Positions 33,203 to 41,901 of a DNA stretch of 64,000 nucleotides are shown one piece after another. This stretch comes from PALSA-505 sp036501145. GTDB lineage: Bacteria > Actinomycetota > Actinomycetes > Streptosporangiales > Streptosporangiaceae. The notes beneath the pieces were generated by a model, which was given only the letters and a program-made list of their open reading frames with translations, was not told where the DNA came from and did no database searches. The first letter of the stretch is position 1. Each line of letters opens with the position of its first letter. The translations under genes were made by a program, and so were the position numbers. Location: assembly GCA_036501145.1 (NCBI GenBank), contig DASYAV010000102.1:35296-99295 (forward strand), given 5' to 3'.

Positions 33203-35023
33203 ATGCGCCTGCCTGCCAGCCTCCGGCCATTTCGAGTGCTCTGCGGAGCGGTCGCGGTCGCGCTCAGCGCCGGCCTGCTCGCCGCCTGCGGGGGCAGTTC
33301 CCCGGGTACGTCGGGCGGCTCGGCGGCCACCGCGGTCCTCGCGCTCGGCGGTGGGCAGGTGCCGGACCAGATCGTGCCGCTGGGCACCTCGGGGCAGTTC
33401 ACCGTGGCGAACATGCAGGGGTTCCAGTGGCTGATGTACCGCCCGCTGATCTGGTACGGCGGCCAGCCGGGCAACGAGTTCGGCCTGTATGAGGCGGAGA
33501 GCCTGGCCGACCCGCCGGTCTACAGCGATGGCGACACCGTGGTCACGATCAAGCTGAAGGACTACAAGTGGTCCAACGGCCAGCCGGTCACCTCGCGTGA
33601 CGCGCAGTTCGACTACAACCTGGCCAAGGCCAACAAGAGCAACCTGGGCCTGTACACCCCCGGCGCCTACCCGGACAACGTCAAGGCTTTCACCATCGTC
33701 AGCCCGACCGAGTTCAAGCTCACCCTCACCAGGGCGTACAACCCGCTGTGGTTCACCTCCAACGAGCTGGGGAACATAACGCCGCTGCCGCAGAGCGTCT
33801 GGGACAAGACCTCGGCCAGCGGGAAGGTCGGCAACTACGACACCAGCAACGCCGGCGCGGTCGCGGTTTACAAGTTCCTGATGAGCCAGGGCGGGGCGGT
33901 GAACACCTACTCGACCAACCCGATGTGGAAGGTCGTGGACGGCCCGTGGCGGCTGAAGTCGTTCTCCACCCGCGGGGACATCGTCTTCGTCCCGAACAAG
34001 AGCTACTCGGGCCCGGTGAAGGCCAAGCTGAGTGAGTTCATCGAGCGGCCGTTCACCTCGAACACCACCGAGTTCAACTCAATCCTCGCGAACACCGGCC
34101 TGACCGTCGGCTACGTCCCGACCGCCGACCTGAACCAGGTCAAGTCGCTGCAGCGGCAGGGATACCGCCCGTACAAGGGCCTGGTCTACGGGCTCAACGA
34201 CATCGAGCTCAACTACAACAACACGCCTGATGGTCCGCTGTTCCGCCAGCTCTACATCCGGCAGGCGCTACAGCACCTCATCAACCAGCCGCAGGACGTC
34301 CAGTACGCGCTGCACGGCGCGGGCAACCCGAGTTACGGGCCGGTGCCGCTGAACCCGCCGAGCCCCTACGCCACGCCATACGAGAAGTCGAACCCATACC
34401 CGTTCAGCACCGACGTGGCCAAGCAGCTGCTCACCGCGCACGGCTGGACGGTCAAGCCCGGCGGCACCGACACCTGCAGCCGGCCCGGCAGCGGCCCCAC
34501 CGACTGTGGCGCCGGCATCAAGGCCGGGCAGCAGCTGAGCATGAAGGTGCTCTACCCGAGCGAGGACCCCGAGTTCGAGACGATGATGGACAACTGGGCG
34601 TCGGCGGCACGGTCGGCCGGCGTCACGCTCACCCTCAGCTCGGCGGAGTTCAACACGGTCACCTCGGACATCGAGCCGTGCAAGGCGGGCACGGCGGCGT
34701 GCAACTGGCAGGTCGGCACCTGGGGCGGCTGGACGATGAACCAGTACCCGACCGGGCAGGGCATCTTCACCACGAGCACCACCGGAGCACCCCCGCCGGT
34801 CGGAACCCAGATCGACAAGATGGTGAACGCGACCGAGTACAGCGCGAACAAGTCCGCGTTTTCCAGCTACGAGAACTACGTCGCCAAGGAACTGCCGACG
34901 CTGTTCATGCCGTGGGAGCAGGGCAGCAACTACGTGGTCGCGAAGAATCTGCAGGGGTTCACCGCCGACGAGGACAACCCGTTCGGCATGCTGTACCCCG
35001 AGGACTGGAGCTTCAGCGGATGA
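33203..35023 (+). CDS. ABC oligopeptide/nickel-type substrate-binding lipoprotein
   Basis: A 606-residue family-5 solute-binding protein. A lipobox LLAACGGSS follows the signal helix. Conserved features include WLMYRPLIWYG, IKLKDYKWSNGQPVTSRDAQFDYNLAKA and LRQALQHLINQPQDVQYA-type segments (here IRQALQHLINQPQDV). The ATG at 33203 begins MRLPASLRPF. No DppB/C/D/F genes follow, so either permeases are elsewhere or it works as a binding protein only. It is linked by overlapping codons to the beta-lactamase-fold gene downstream. Confidence 0.9.
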   Translation: MRLPASLRPFRVLCGAVAVALSAGLLAACGGSSPGTSGGSAATAVLALGGGQVPDQIVPLGTSGQFTVANMQGFQWLMYRPLIWYGGQPGNEFGLYEAESLADPPVYSDGDTVVTIKLKDYKWSNGQPVTSRDAQFDYNLAKANKSNLGLYTPGAYPDNVKAFTIVSPTEFKLTLTRAYNPLWFTSNELGNITPLPQSVWDKTSASGKVGNYDTSNAGAVAVYKFLMSQGGAVNTYSTNPMWKVVDGPWRLKSFSTRGDIVFVPNKSYSGPVKAKLSEFIERPFTSNTTEFNSILANTGLTVGYVPTADLNQVKSLQRQGYRPYKGLVYGLNDIELNYNNTPDGPLFRQLYIRQALQHLINQPQDVQYALHGAGNPSYGPVPLNPPSPYATPYEKSNPYPFSTDVAKQLLTAHGWTVKPGGTDTCSRPGSGPTDCGAGIKAGQQLSMKVLYPSEDPEFETMMDNWASAARSAGVTLTLSSAEFNTVTSDIEPCKAGTAACNWQVGTWGGWTMNQYPTGQGIFTTSTTGAPPPVGTQIDKMVNATEYSANKSAFSSYENYVAKELPTLFMPWEQGSNYVVAKNLQGFTADEDNPFGMLYPEDWSFSG

Positions 35024-35094
35024 GCCGCGCCGCGTCAGCCCAGCCGGGACCGCAGGGCGAGGCCGCGGCGGCCGCCCCGGGAGCACGCGGGTGA
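35020..35094 (+). CDS. 24-residue mini-ORF bridging two genes
   Basis: An ATG overlaps the TGA of the binding protein (ATGA, 35020-35023). The ORF MSRAASAQPGPQGEAAAA to GARG ends in a TGA that overlaps the GTG of the next gene (GTGA, 35091-35094). Both overlaps are exact. It may serve to carry ribosomes across the 67-bp gap and so couple the neighbouring genes; a function for the peptide itself is not implied. Confidence 0.4.
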   Translation: MSRAASAQPGPQGEAAAAAPGARG

Positions 35095-36134
35095 CCGCCG
35101 GCGCGATCAGCCAGGAGCAGGCCGAGCGCGCGATTGCCGAGGTCGCAGCGGCCAGCACCGGGGCGATCGGGCTCGCGGCACGCCACCTGGAGAGCGGCGA
35201 GGTCCTCAGCTGGCAGGCCGATGAGCCGTACCGCACAGCCAGCACCATCAAGGTCGGCATCCACGTCTCGGTGATGCGGCGGGCCCGGCTCGGCGTGCTT
35301 GACCTGCAGGCCCCCGCCGAGTTGCGGGCCGGTGAGCAGATCGGCGGCTCGGGGGTGCTGGGCGTGCTGCGGCCGGGGCTGCGCTGCACGGTGTCCGACC
35401 TGTGCACGCTCATGATCGTGGTGTCCGACAACACCGCGACGAACATGCTCATCGACCTGTGCGGCGGCGCGGCCGCGGTCAGTGCGGACCTGGCCGAGCT
35501 CGGCTTCGGCGGCATCCGGCTCAACCGCCCGCTGAGCCTCCCGCCCGCCCCGCTGGCCGCGGGCCCCCAGCCAGCCGCACCGCGGGCCGCCCAGCCGGCG
35601 GCAGCGCAAGCCGGACAGCAAACCGCACCGCAGGCCGCCCAGCCGGCTGCCGAACCGGATGGGGCCACGCCGGTCCCGGAACTGGCCATGGTCAGCCCGG
35701 CCGAGTTCGGCCGGCTGATGGCCGGGCTGCACGCCGGCACGGTCATCGACCAGCAGGCCTCCGCCGAGATCATCAGCGTGCTACGGCACCAGCAGCATCA
35801 GGCGCTGTTCCCCCGCGCTTTTATCGACATCGCCGAACCCGGTGACCCGCCGGGCCCGGATGGTCCGGCGATGGCCCACAAGACCGGGTCGATCGGTGGC
35901 TGCCGCGCCGACACCGGCCTGCTGTACCTGCCCGCCGGCGGCGGGACCGTGGCCTACTCCGCGGTGGCGGACCGGCTCGCCGACCGCACGATGACCGCGC
36001 TGGCCGAGGGGGAGGTGCTGCTCGGCCGGCTCGGGGCGATCGTGCTGGCCCGCTGGTGGCCGGGGCCAGGCCCGGTCCCGCTGCGCGACGGCTGGCTGCC
36101 GGCCCCGGCCGCCCCGGCCGCTCAGGTCAGGTGA
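35091..36134 (+). CDS. Class A beta-lactamase-fold serine hydrolase, cytoplasmic
   Basis: A 347-residue penicillin-recognising fold. SxxK is in TASTIKV, SDN in VVSDNTATN and KTG in AHKTGSIGG. Between SDN and KTG, where class A enzymes carry the omega loop with the deacylating Glu166, there is an Ala/Pro/Gln-rich insert (PQPAAPRAAQPAAAQ). No signal peptide precedes the domain. The lack of Glu166 and of export argue against a true beta-lactamase. A D,D-peptidase, amidase or esterase role on an imported peptide is more likely, given coupling to the upstream peptide-binding protein. It overlaps the convergent esterase stop by 8 bp. Confidence 0.8.
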   Translation: MTAGAISQEQAERAIAEVAAASTGAIGLAARHLESGEVLSWQADEPYRTASTIKVGIHVSVMRRARLGVLDLQAPAELRAGEQIGGSGVLGVLRPGLRCTVSDLCTLMIVVSDNTATNMLIDLCGGAAAVSADLAELGFGGIRLNRPLSLPPAPLAAGPQPAAPRAAQPAAAQAGQQTAPQAAQPAAEPDGATPVPELAMVSPAEFGRLMAGLHAGTVIDQQASAEIISVLRHQQHQALFPRAFIDIAEPGDPPGPDGPAMAHKTGSIGGCRADTGLLYLPAGGGTVAYSAVADRLADRTMTALAEGEVLLGRLGAIVLARWWPGPGPVPLRDGWLPAPAAPAAQVR

Positions 36135-36864
36135 GCTCGGCCAGGTACTGGGGCAGCATCCGGTGCCAGGTGGGCCAGTCGTGCTCCCAGTCCTGGCCCC
36201 AGCTGTCCACCCGGTTGGGCACGCCCTTGGCACCCAGCGCGTCGGCCATCTTCCACGACTCGCCGACGTCCTCCCACCGGCCCTCGCCGGAGGCCAGCAC
36301 CACCCGGCGGGTCCGCAGCCGGTCCAGTTGCGGACCCGCCAGCCCGGGCAGGAACTGCAGCGGCGCGGCGAAGTACAGGTCCTGGCTCCACGCCTCGCCG
36401 TAGAACCGCTCGATCCGGTAGCTGCCACTCATCCCGATCGCGGCACAGAACACATCCGGATACCGGCACAGCACGGCGACAGCGTTGAACGCGCCGATCG
36501 ACGGGCCAGCCGCGATCACATCGATGGCCTGCCCGTCCAGGTCGGTATGGATGGTCGGCAGCACCTCCCAGCGCACACACTCCTGGAACTGGTTGAGCAG
36601 CCACATCCGGTGCTCCACCTGGTCCGTCTTCGCGATCATCGCCTGCCCGGCCACACTGTCCACCGAATACAGCTTCACCCGGCCCGCGCCCAGCAACTCG
36701 CCGCACGCGCCGACCAGCCCGCACCGCTCGATTTCCTCGGCGTCGCCGCCCGCCGACGGGAAGACCAGCACCGGGCGGCCGTAGCTGCCCCAGCGCACCA
36801 CGGTGATCTCCTGCTGCAGGCGCCCGGAGTACCACCGCTCCCGGACCTTCGCGCCATCACTCAT
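36127..36864 (-). CDS. Alpha/beta-hydrolase-fold esterase (DUF3089/esterase family), gene 4 of operon
   Basis: A 245-residue protein beginning MSDGAKVRERWYSGRLQQEITVVRWG. The nucleophile elbow is probably AAGPSIGAFNAVAVLC, followed by GMSGSYRIERFYG and a His-containing GQDWEHDWPTWHRMLPQYL. This short esterase family is commonly annotated next to ATP-grasp genes in actinomycetes. Its ATG overlaps the upstream Fes-like gene by 8 bp. Last gene of the 40253-36127 operon. Confidence 0.78.
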   Translation of the reverse strand: MSDGAKVRERWYSGRLQQEITVVRWGSYGRPVLVFPSAGGDAEEIERCGLVGACGELLGAGRVKLYSVDSVAGQAMIAKTDQVEHRMWLLNQFQECVRWEVLPTIHTDLDGQAIDVIAAGPSIGAFNAVAVLCRYPDVFCAAIGMSGSYRIERFYGEAWSQDLYFAAPLQFLPGLAGPQLDRLRTRRVVLASGEGRWEDVGESWKMADALGAKGVPNRVDSWGQDWEHDWPTWHRMLPQYLAELT

Positions 36865-38053
36865 AGACGAACTTCTGTGGTCCGGGAAATATCCATGAGA
36901 GCCCTTCTCGCAGCCGGTCGCGCCAATTCTCCCAGCTGTGCCCGTCCCGCGCCTCCGTGTAGCGCACGGTCATCCCGGCGGCCTCGAACACCGGCACCAT
37001 CGACCGGTTCGGGATGATCAGCGGCTCGTAGACGCCGCAGCTGACGAAGACCCGGTCGGCGATCTGCCGTGGCGCCGCCCGGTACCGGTTCATGAACCGC
37101 ACCACCGGGTCGAACGGCGCCCCGCCGCCGTGGTCGTTGCCGATGTCGGTGAAGACGAACGACCCGGACTGCAGCAGCAGCGACCCGTACACCCCCGGGT
37201 TCCGGTACGCCGCCGACAGCGACGCCACCGCGCCGAAGCTCGCCCCCATCAGGCACCGCCCGGACCGCGTGCCCACCAGCGGGAAGTCCGTCTCCAGCCG
37301 GGGCAGCAGCTCGGCGGTCAGAAACCGCGCGTGCGCCGCTGAGTTCGCGTACTCGGCCAGCCGGTCACCCGGGTACACGAACGCCACCACGGTCTCCGCC
37401 ACGTCCAGCCGGTGGATCAGGTTGTCCAGCACGGTCCTGGCCGCCGCGTAGCCGAGATAGTCGCCGCCGTCGTGCACGATCAGCAGCGGGTAGCGGGTGG
37501 TGCGCCGGAACCGGGCCGGCAGGTACACCGACACCCGGCAGTCGCGGCGCAGCGCCCGGCTCGGCACCACCAGGTCGTCCAGCGCGCCCGGCCGCGCCTC
37601 CGGATCCGGCCGGGTCCATTCCGGTATTACGTGCCCGTGCGCGTAGCAGACCGAGGAACTGCCCACCGGGCTGTGCGCGAGCCGCGGGTTCAGCGGGTCG
37701 TTGAACCGTTCCCGGTGGCCGCCGCGCACCACCTCGATCTGGTACTCGATGCGCGAGCCTTCGGGCAGTTCCAGAACTACGTACCACAGGTCGGTGCCGC
37801 GCAGCCGGCGCATCGCCAGGTGGTCGGGCAGCCCGAAGGTGCGGTGGATGACGAATACCTCGTTCGCCTCGCCGCGGTACAGGAACGTGCACCGCGCGCC
37901 CTCAACGATCGGCACCTCGTGCCGGGCCAGGAACCGGTCCACGATGGCCGGGCCGTCCGGCCTGCGCTCCCGCAGCCGGTTGATCGCCAGCTTGCGGCCA
38001 GCCGGGGATGGACCCGGGTCCCGGCCGGCCGGGTCTCCGGTGATCGTGGTCAC
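36857..38053 (-). CDS. Enterochelin esterase (Fes)-like hydrolase, gene 3 of operon
   Basis: A 398-residue two-domain protein. The N-terminal beta-sandwich (RCTFLYRGEANEVFVIHRTFGLPDH) resembles the Fes N-terminal carbohydrate-binding-like domain. The C-terminal esterase D domain has RYPLLIVHDGGDYLGYAA, the nucleophile in CLMGASFGAVASLSAA, and a His in EARDGHSWENWRDRL. Fes enzymes open iron-loaded trilactone siderophores. No siderophore biosynthesis is seen in this window, so a different ester or peptide may be the target. Overlaps the next gene upstream by GTGA-type coupling at 38050-38053. Confidence 0.85.
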   Translation of the reverse strand: MTTITGDPAGRDPGPSPAGRKLAINRLRERRPDGPAIVDRFLARHEVPIVEGARCTFLYRGEANEVFVIHRTFGLPDHLAMRRLRGTDLWYVVLELPEGSRIEYQIEVVRGGHRERFNDPLNPRLAHSPVGSSSVCYAHGHVIPEWTRPDPEARPGALDDLVVPSRALRRDCRVSVYLPARFRRTTRYPLLIVHDGGDYLGYAAARTVLDNLIHRLDVAETVVAFVYPGDRLAEYANSAAHARFLTAELLPRLETDFPLVGTRSGRCLMGASFGAVASLSAAYRNPGVYGSLLLQSGSFVFTDIGNDHGGGAPFDPVVRFMNRYRAAPRQIADRVFVSCGVYEPLIIPNRSMVPVFEAAGMTVRYTEARDGHSWENWRDRLREGLSWIFPGPQKFVYE

Positions 38054-39033
38054 GCCATCTCCCGGACAGCCACCCGGCCGTCCGTATCAAGCACCCGCGC
38101 GCCCGCCAGCCACGGCGCGCCACCGGCCGCACTCTCCGGCCATGACGCCCCGCCCGCCGCTTCGCCCGCGAGGGCGGTGTCCAGCCGGGTGCCCTGCTCC
38201 AGCAGCACGCACCGGGCCGGCGCGAACCGGCTGGCGAACACCGCCATCCGCGCCGTGTCGTCGAGCAGCAGCCTGGCCCGGGCGTGCGGGAGCAGCAGCA
38301 CGCCGCGCACCATGCTCAGCCCGCTGCCGTACACCTCGGGGTGCCCTGGCCCCTGCGGCGCCCGGTCATGGAACAGCACGATCCGGTCGGTCAGCGCCAT
38401 CGCCCCCGCCGACCAGGCGATGACCGGCCAGCCCGGCCCGGCCGCCGCGCCGGCCGCCGGCGCCACGTTGAACAGGTGCAGCACGTCGGCCAGCACGCCC
38501 ACGTGCCCACCCGCGATGACCAGTGCCGCCGCGCCGCCGAGCAGCGCGGTCACCGCGGCCCGGTGCTCGGCGATCACCGGCCGGTCATGCGGCACCAGCT
38601 TGGCGAAGAACTCGCCCCGTGCCTCGTTCATCCGGCGCAGGTGCGCGGCGTCGAGGTCGCGGACCGCCGCCACCGCGTCCGCCGCCGCCGCCGCCACCGC
38701 CGCCGGGCTGCCGCCCCGCCGCCGCAGCACGTACACCGCCTGCAGCGCGTGGTCCAGCCGGAGCAGGTAGAGGTCCTGCAGTTCGGCCAGTACCGCCTGC
38801 AGCCGCTGCTCGCCCGCGGCGTACTCGCCGTCGCGGTCCTGCACGTCGAGCCAGCGCCGGTACAGCCCGAGGTTGACATCGCGGCCGTCCAGCAGCCGGC
38901 TCAGCTCACCGTCGTCCGGCTCCCGCTCCTGCCAGCCGGCGGTGATCGTGGCCACCGGCCCGGCCAGGCTCAGCGCCCTGGCCACGCCGTCCACGGTGGG
39001 CCTGCGCTGCGGGCCGAGCAGGATGACCCTCAC
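38050..39033 (-). CDS. Peptidase S51/cyanophycinase-like protein, gene 2 of operon
   Basis: A 327-residue protein starting VRVILLGPQRRPTVDGVARAL. The S51 hallmark PVIAWSAGAMALTDRIVLFHDR with the nucleophilic Ser is clear, preceded by AALVIAGGHVGVLADVLHLFNV. A helical insert (residues about 70-170) with QDLYLLRLDHALQAVY is unusual for the family. S51 members are aspartyl dipeptidases and cyanophycinases that cut next to beta-linked aspartate. The GTG overlaps the ATP-grasp stop (GTGA), so it is translated with the ligase. Confidence 0.78.
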   Translation of the reverse strand: MRVILLGPQRRPTVDGVARALSLAGPVATITAGWQEREPDDGELSRLLDGRDVNLGLYRRWLDVQDRDGEYAAGEQRLQAVLAELQDLYLLRLDHALQAVYVLRRRGGSPAAVAAAAADAVAAVRDLDAAHLRRMNEARGEFFAKLVPHDRPVIAEHRAAVTALLGGAAALVIAGGHVGVLADVLHLFNVAPAAGAAAGPGWPVIAWSAGAMALTDRIVLFHDRAPQGPGHPEVYGSGLSMVRGVLLLPHARARLLLDDTARMAVFASRFAPARCVLLEQGTRLDTALAGEAAGGASWPESAAGGAPWLAGARVLDTDGRVAVREMA

Positions 39034-40253
39034 GAGGAGTGCACGTGCAGGGTGCGCCCGACGGCGTCCAGCATGCCGCGCACCTCGTCGTAGTCGGGGT
39101 GCCGCATCCGCACGTACGCGTTGGCCATGTACCCGGCCTCCACCGGCTGAGTCGCCGTGCCCGGGGCCGGCAGGTAGGCGTCGATGACCCAGTCGCCGTA
39201 CCGCTGCTGCAGTTCCTCCACCCCGGAGTACCCGGTGATCTGCCCGTCGGCCTCCGGCCGCAGCGCGACCATGCCGCTGGCGTACCGCCGGGTCGGCGCC
39301 GACGCCGTGCCGCCGTGCACGATGGCGGCCGCCCACTCCCGGTACAGGTCGATCTCGTTGCCGGCCGAGTACAGGTCCCACGCCCCCACCCCGGGAGGCC
39401 GGCAGCCGATCTCGGAGAACCGCAGCCCCTTCGGGCCGAAGAACCACTCCATGTGGGTGGCCGACGTGCCGATGCCGAGCGCGTCGATCACCCGGCGGCC
39501 CATCTCCCGCAGTTCGCCGTAGTCGGCCACGGTGTCTATCCGGTTGGTGGAGATGAACTCCGGCGAGATCCACCGGGTGCGCATCGCCTCCAGCACGTTC
39601 GGGAAGTAATGCGAGACGAAGTCCATCGCCACCTGGCCGCCGACCGTGATCGTGTCGTAGAACCCCTCGTGGCCCTCGACGAACTCCTCCACCGCGATCG
39701 ACATGGCACCCTGCTCGCCGAGCCGCTGCAGCGCCTCGTCCAGCTCATCCGGGCCGTCGGCGCGCGTGGTGCCAGCCGCGCCCGCGCCGCTGCGCGGCTT
39801 GAGGACCAGCGGGAAGCCGTGCTGCCCGGCGAACTCGTGCGCCTCGGCGGCCGACGAGATCGCGGCCGAGGCGGCGGTGGGCACGCCCGCTTCGCGCAGG
39901 GCCTGCTTCATCGACGGCTTGTCCCGGCACAGCCAGGCCGTCCGCACCGACGTGCCCGGGATCGTGCACGCCTCCCGGACCTGCGCGGCCGGCAGCGTGT
40001 GCGCCTCGATCGTGGCCTCGAGCCGGTCCACCCACAGCTTGCCCTGCACGTCCCGGACCTTCTGGGTCATCGTCTCGACGTCGGTTACCGACGGCACCTG
40101 CTCGTAGTAGTACAGCCAGTCCCGCAGCTGCCCGTCGAGCGCGTCGGCCGGGTATTCGCCGATGCCGATCACTGTCGCTCCCACCTCGGCCAGCGCCCTG
40201 GCGAAGTGCCGCTGGCTGGACGGGAAGAAGGGCTCGACGAAGACGATGTTCAT
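39030..40253 (-). CDS. ATP-grasp ligase, gene 1 of operon
   Basis: A 407-residue carboxylate-amine/thiol ligase-like protein. PLVLKPRSGAGAAGTTRA holds the ATP-binding Lys and glycine loop, IAVEEFVEGHEGFYDTITVGGQ the central sheet, and GLRFSEIGCRPPGVG the Mg-binding Glu and neighbouring Arg. ATP-grasp enzymes of this kind (carnosine synthase-, BL00235- and biotin-carboxylase-like) join an amino acid carboxylate to an amine through acyl phosphate. MNIVFVEPFFPSS starts at 40253, nine bases after another ATG. It heads the operon whose later genes encode an S51-like protein and two esterases. Confidence 0.88.
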   Translation of the reverse strand: MNIVFVEPFFPSSQRHFARALAEVGATVIGIGEYPADALDGQLRDWLYYYEQVPSVTDVETMTQKVRDVQGKLWVDRLEATIEAHTLPAAQVREACTIPGTSVRTAWLCRDKPSMKQALREAGVPTAASAAISSAAEAHEFAGQHGFPLVLKPRSGAGAAGTTRADGPDELDEALQRLGEQGAMSIAVEEFVEGHEGFYDTITVGGQVAMDFVSHYFPNVLEAMRTRWISPEFISTNRIDTVADYGELREMGRRVIDALGIGTSATHMEWFFGPKGLRFSEIGCRPPGVGAWDLYSAGNEIDLYREWAAAIVHGGTASAPTRRYASGMVALRPEADGQITGYSGVEELQQRYGDWVIDAYLPAPGTATQPVEAGYMANAYVRMRHPDYDEVRGMLDAVGRTLHVHSS

Positions 40254-40418
40254 GGTTGGCATGGTATGTGCGGGCGCATGCCGCTGCCACGGCCCAGTTT
40301 CCGTCCTGGCCAGTGGTGATCCGGGATGTCGCCACGGCCCGCCGGTGCGGCCCCGGAGTGGACATGGAGGCCAGTGGACCTGCAGGTCAGCGGGCCGTGG
40401 CGAGCCCGTGGGCCCGGG

Positions 40419-41066
40419 CTACCCGGCGGCCGCCATCAGCGTGCCGGTTTCTGCGGCCTCGGTGTCCTGGGCCGACGTGTCACGGGCGTCCCGGACCGCC
40501 GTATCCAGCGTGACGAGGGCATCGGTGCCGCGCTCGTCGGCGAGCCGCTCGAGGCCGTAGCGCTCGATGTGCTCCGGGTCGGTCAGGCTGATCGCCCGCA
40601 TCCGCTCGCCCGCCAGCCGCTCGTTGATCTCGTCGAAGTGCTCCTGGACAAGCTCCTTCTCCGCGCTGGTGACCTTGCCCTTGTGCGGCTTGCCCGCGTG
40701 CTCAATCGTGCCGTAGTTGACCCGGCTCTCCCGCGACGCGGATGTGCTGGCCGAACGCGTGGTGCGCCTGGCCGGCCGGGCCGTGACGAGCAGCTCGCCC
40801 ATCGGCTTCTCGGTGGCCAGCCGGTCGAACGCATCGGCCTCCATGGCCACCCGGCGGGGCTGGTCCTCGCCCGGGTAGTACACATCCACGACGGCCACGG
40901 CCATGGCCGACTGCTCGATAGCCCGGGCCTCGGCGGCCAGGGCTTCGATCTCGACCGGCCCCTCGCCGAGCTCTGGGTGCTCGCAGACCACGACACGGGC
41001 CGGCGCGTCGTCGTCCATCATGAGCTGGCCGCTGAGGTCGCTGAACCGGACAGTCTTCTGGCCCAC
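40419..41066 (-). CDS. Conserved actinobacterial protein of unknown function
   Basis: A 215-residue protein from a GTG behind GGAGGAC. It starts VGQKTVRFSDLSGQLMMDDDAPARVVVCEHPELGEGPVEIEALAAEA (split across two strands), has a central variable linker rich in Ser/Arg, and ends with KPHKGKVTSAEKELVQEHFDEINERL and ISLTDPEHIERYGLE. The two ends are strongly conserved in actinomycete genomes as I recall them, without assigned function. The first part looks like a small beta/alpha domain and the last like a helical Lsr2-adjacent module. No membrane or secretion signals. Confidence 0.65.
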   Translation of the reverse strand: MGQKTVRFSDLSGQLMMDDDAPARVVVCEHPELGEGPVEIEALAAEARAIEQSAMAVAVVDVYYPGEDQPRRVAMEADAFDRLATEKPMGELLVTARPARRTTRSASTSASRESRVNYGTIEHAGKPHKGKVTSAEKELVQEHFDEINERLAGERMRAISLTDPEHIERYGLERLADERGTDALVTLDTAVRDARDTSAQDTEAAETGTLMAAAG

Positions 41067-41295
41067 GGGATTGTCCTCCGTCGTCGCGTTGTAGGGAGCG
41101 CGGCCGCCCGCGCCCCTGGATTGGTGTGTCACCCGCATGTGTGAACGCGACGACCACCCTGCCGCACCCGGTCTTCGGTGTCAAACATGTGTTTGAAGCG
41201 TGTCGAACGTGTCGCGGGTGATACGCCGGTGTTTTCGACCGGCGGCCGCGGGCCACGGGAGGGCGATCGCCTGCCGCCGACCTCGCCGTCTTCTA

Positions 41296-41324
41296 TTGCA
41301 TAATTTTTTATGCATAGATTATTG
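41296..41324 (+). promoter_or_regulatory. Promoter with perfect palindromic operator of the ArsR-like regulator
   Basis: TTGCAT at 41296, 17-bp spacer, TTATTG at 41319. TGCATAA-TTTT-TTATGCA (41297-41314) is a perfect 7-bp-arm palindrome covering -35 and spacer. Transcription should begin at or next to the ATG at 41332, i.e. a leaderless mRNA, and binding of the regulator would block its own promoter. Confidence 0.65.
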
Positions 41325-41331
41325 TGCATTC

Positions 41332-41901
41332 ATGCTTGATGGGGAGACCACGGTGCTGCGGGCCCTCGGCCACCCGGCGCGCCAGGAGATTCTGGACGCG
41401 CTGGCGCTCGGCCCGGCCACCTCCGCCATGCTCGCCCGAGCCATGGACTCGAACACCGGGGTGCTCTCCTATCACCTCCGTGAACTGGGCAAAGCCGGTC
41501 TGATCGAGCACGATGCCGAGCGGTCGTCCGGCCGGGCGGTCTACTGGAAGCTGGCCAGCGACGACATCCGGTGGGACGGCCCGGCCACGGCCGCGCAGCC
41601 CGGCCTGGCGCGAGCGGCGGCCCAGATCAGCCTGGCCCGCGTGCTGCGGGCAGTGCATACCTACCTTGGCCGGACTGACCTGGCGGTCGACTGGCACGAG
41701 GCGGCGCTGTTCTCCCGCTCGTCGCTGCGGCTCACCGCGGCTCAGCTTGCCGAGCTCACCGCCGAGTACCTCGCATTCGTGCAGCGGTGGTCGCGCCGGG
41801 CAGCAGACGATCCGCCGCCTGGTGTGCAGCCGGTCCGCCTCGCCTGGTTTGCCTTCCCCGACCTGCCCGGCACCGATCCAGCCCAGGAGGCCGAATCGTG
41901 A
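41332..41901 (+). CDS. ArsR-type winged-helix regulator
   Basis: A 189-residue protein. ALGHPARQEILDALALGPATSAMLARAMDSNTGVLSYHLRELGKAGLIEH is the winged-helix core, split here over three helices, with SYHLRELGKAGL as recognition helix. The C-terminal 80 residues resemble helical effector domains of the ArsR/HTH_20 kind with no cysteine metal site. No Shine-Dalgarno sequence lies before the ATG, in agreement with a leaderless transcript. It overlaps the hydrolase gene by GTGA and likely controls it. Confidence 0.82.
   Translation: MLDGETTVLRALGHPARQEILDALALGPATSAMLARAMDSNTGVLSYHLRELGKAGLIEHDAERSSGRAVYWKLASDDIRWDGPATAAQPGLARAAAQISLARVLRAVHTYLGRTDLAVDWHEAALFSRSSLRLTAAQLAELTAEYLAFVQRWSRRAADDPPPGVQPVRLAWFAFPDLPGTDPAQEAES

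Noticed and set aside
36857..40253. Siderophore locus
   Set aside because: A Fes-like esterase is present, but there is no NRPS, NIS synthetase, catecholate gene or iron-box-type promoter, so a siderophore function is not supported.
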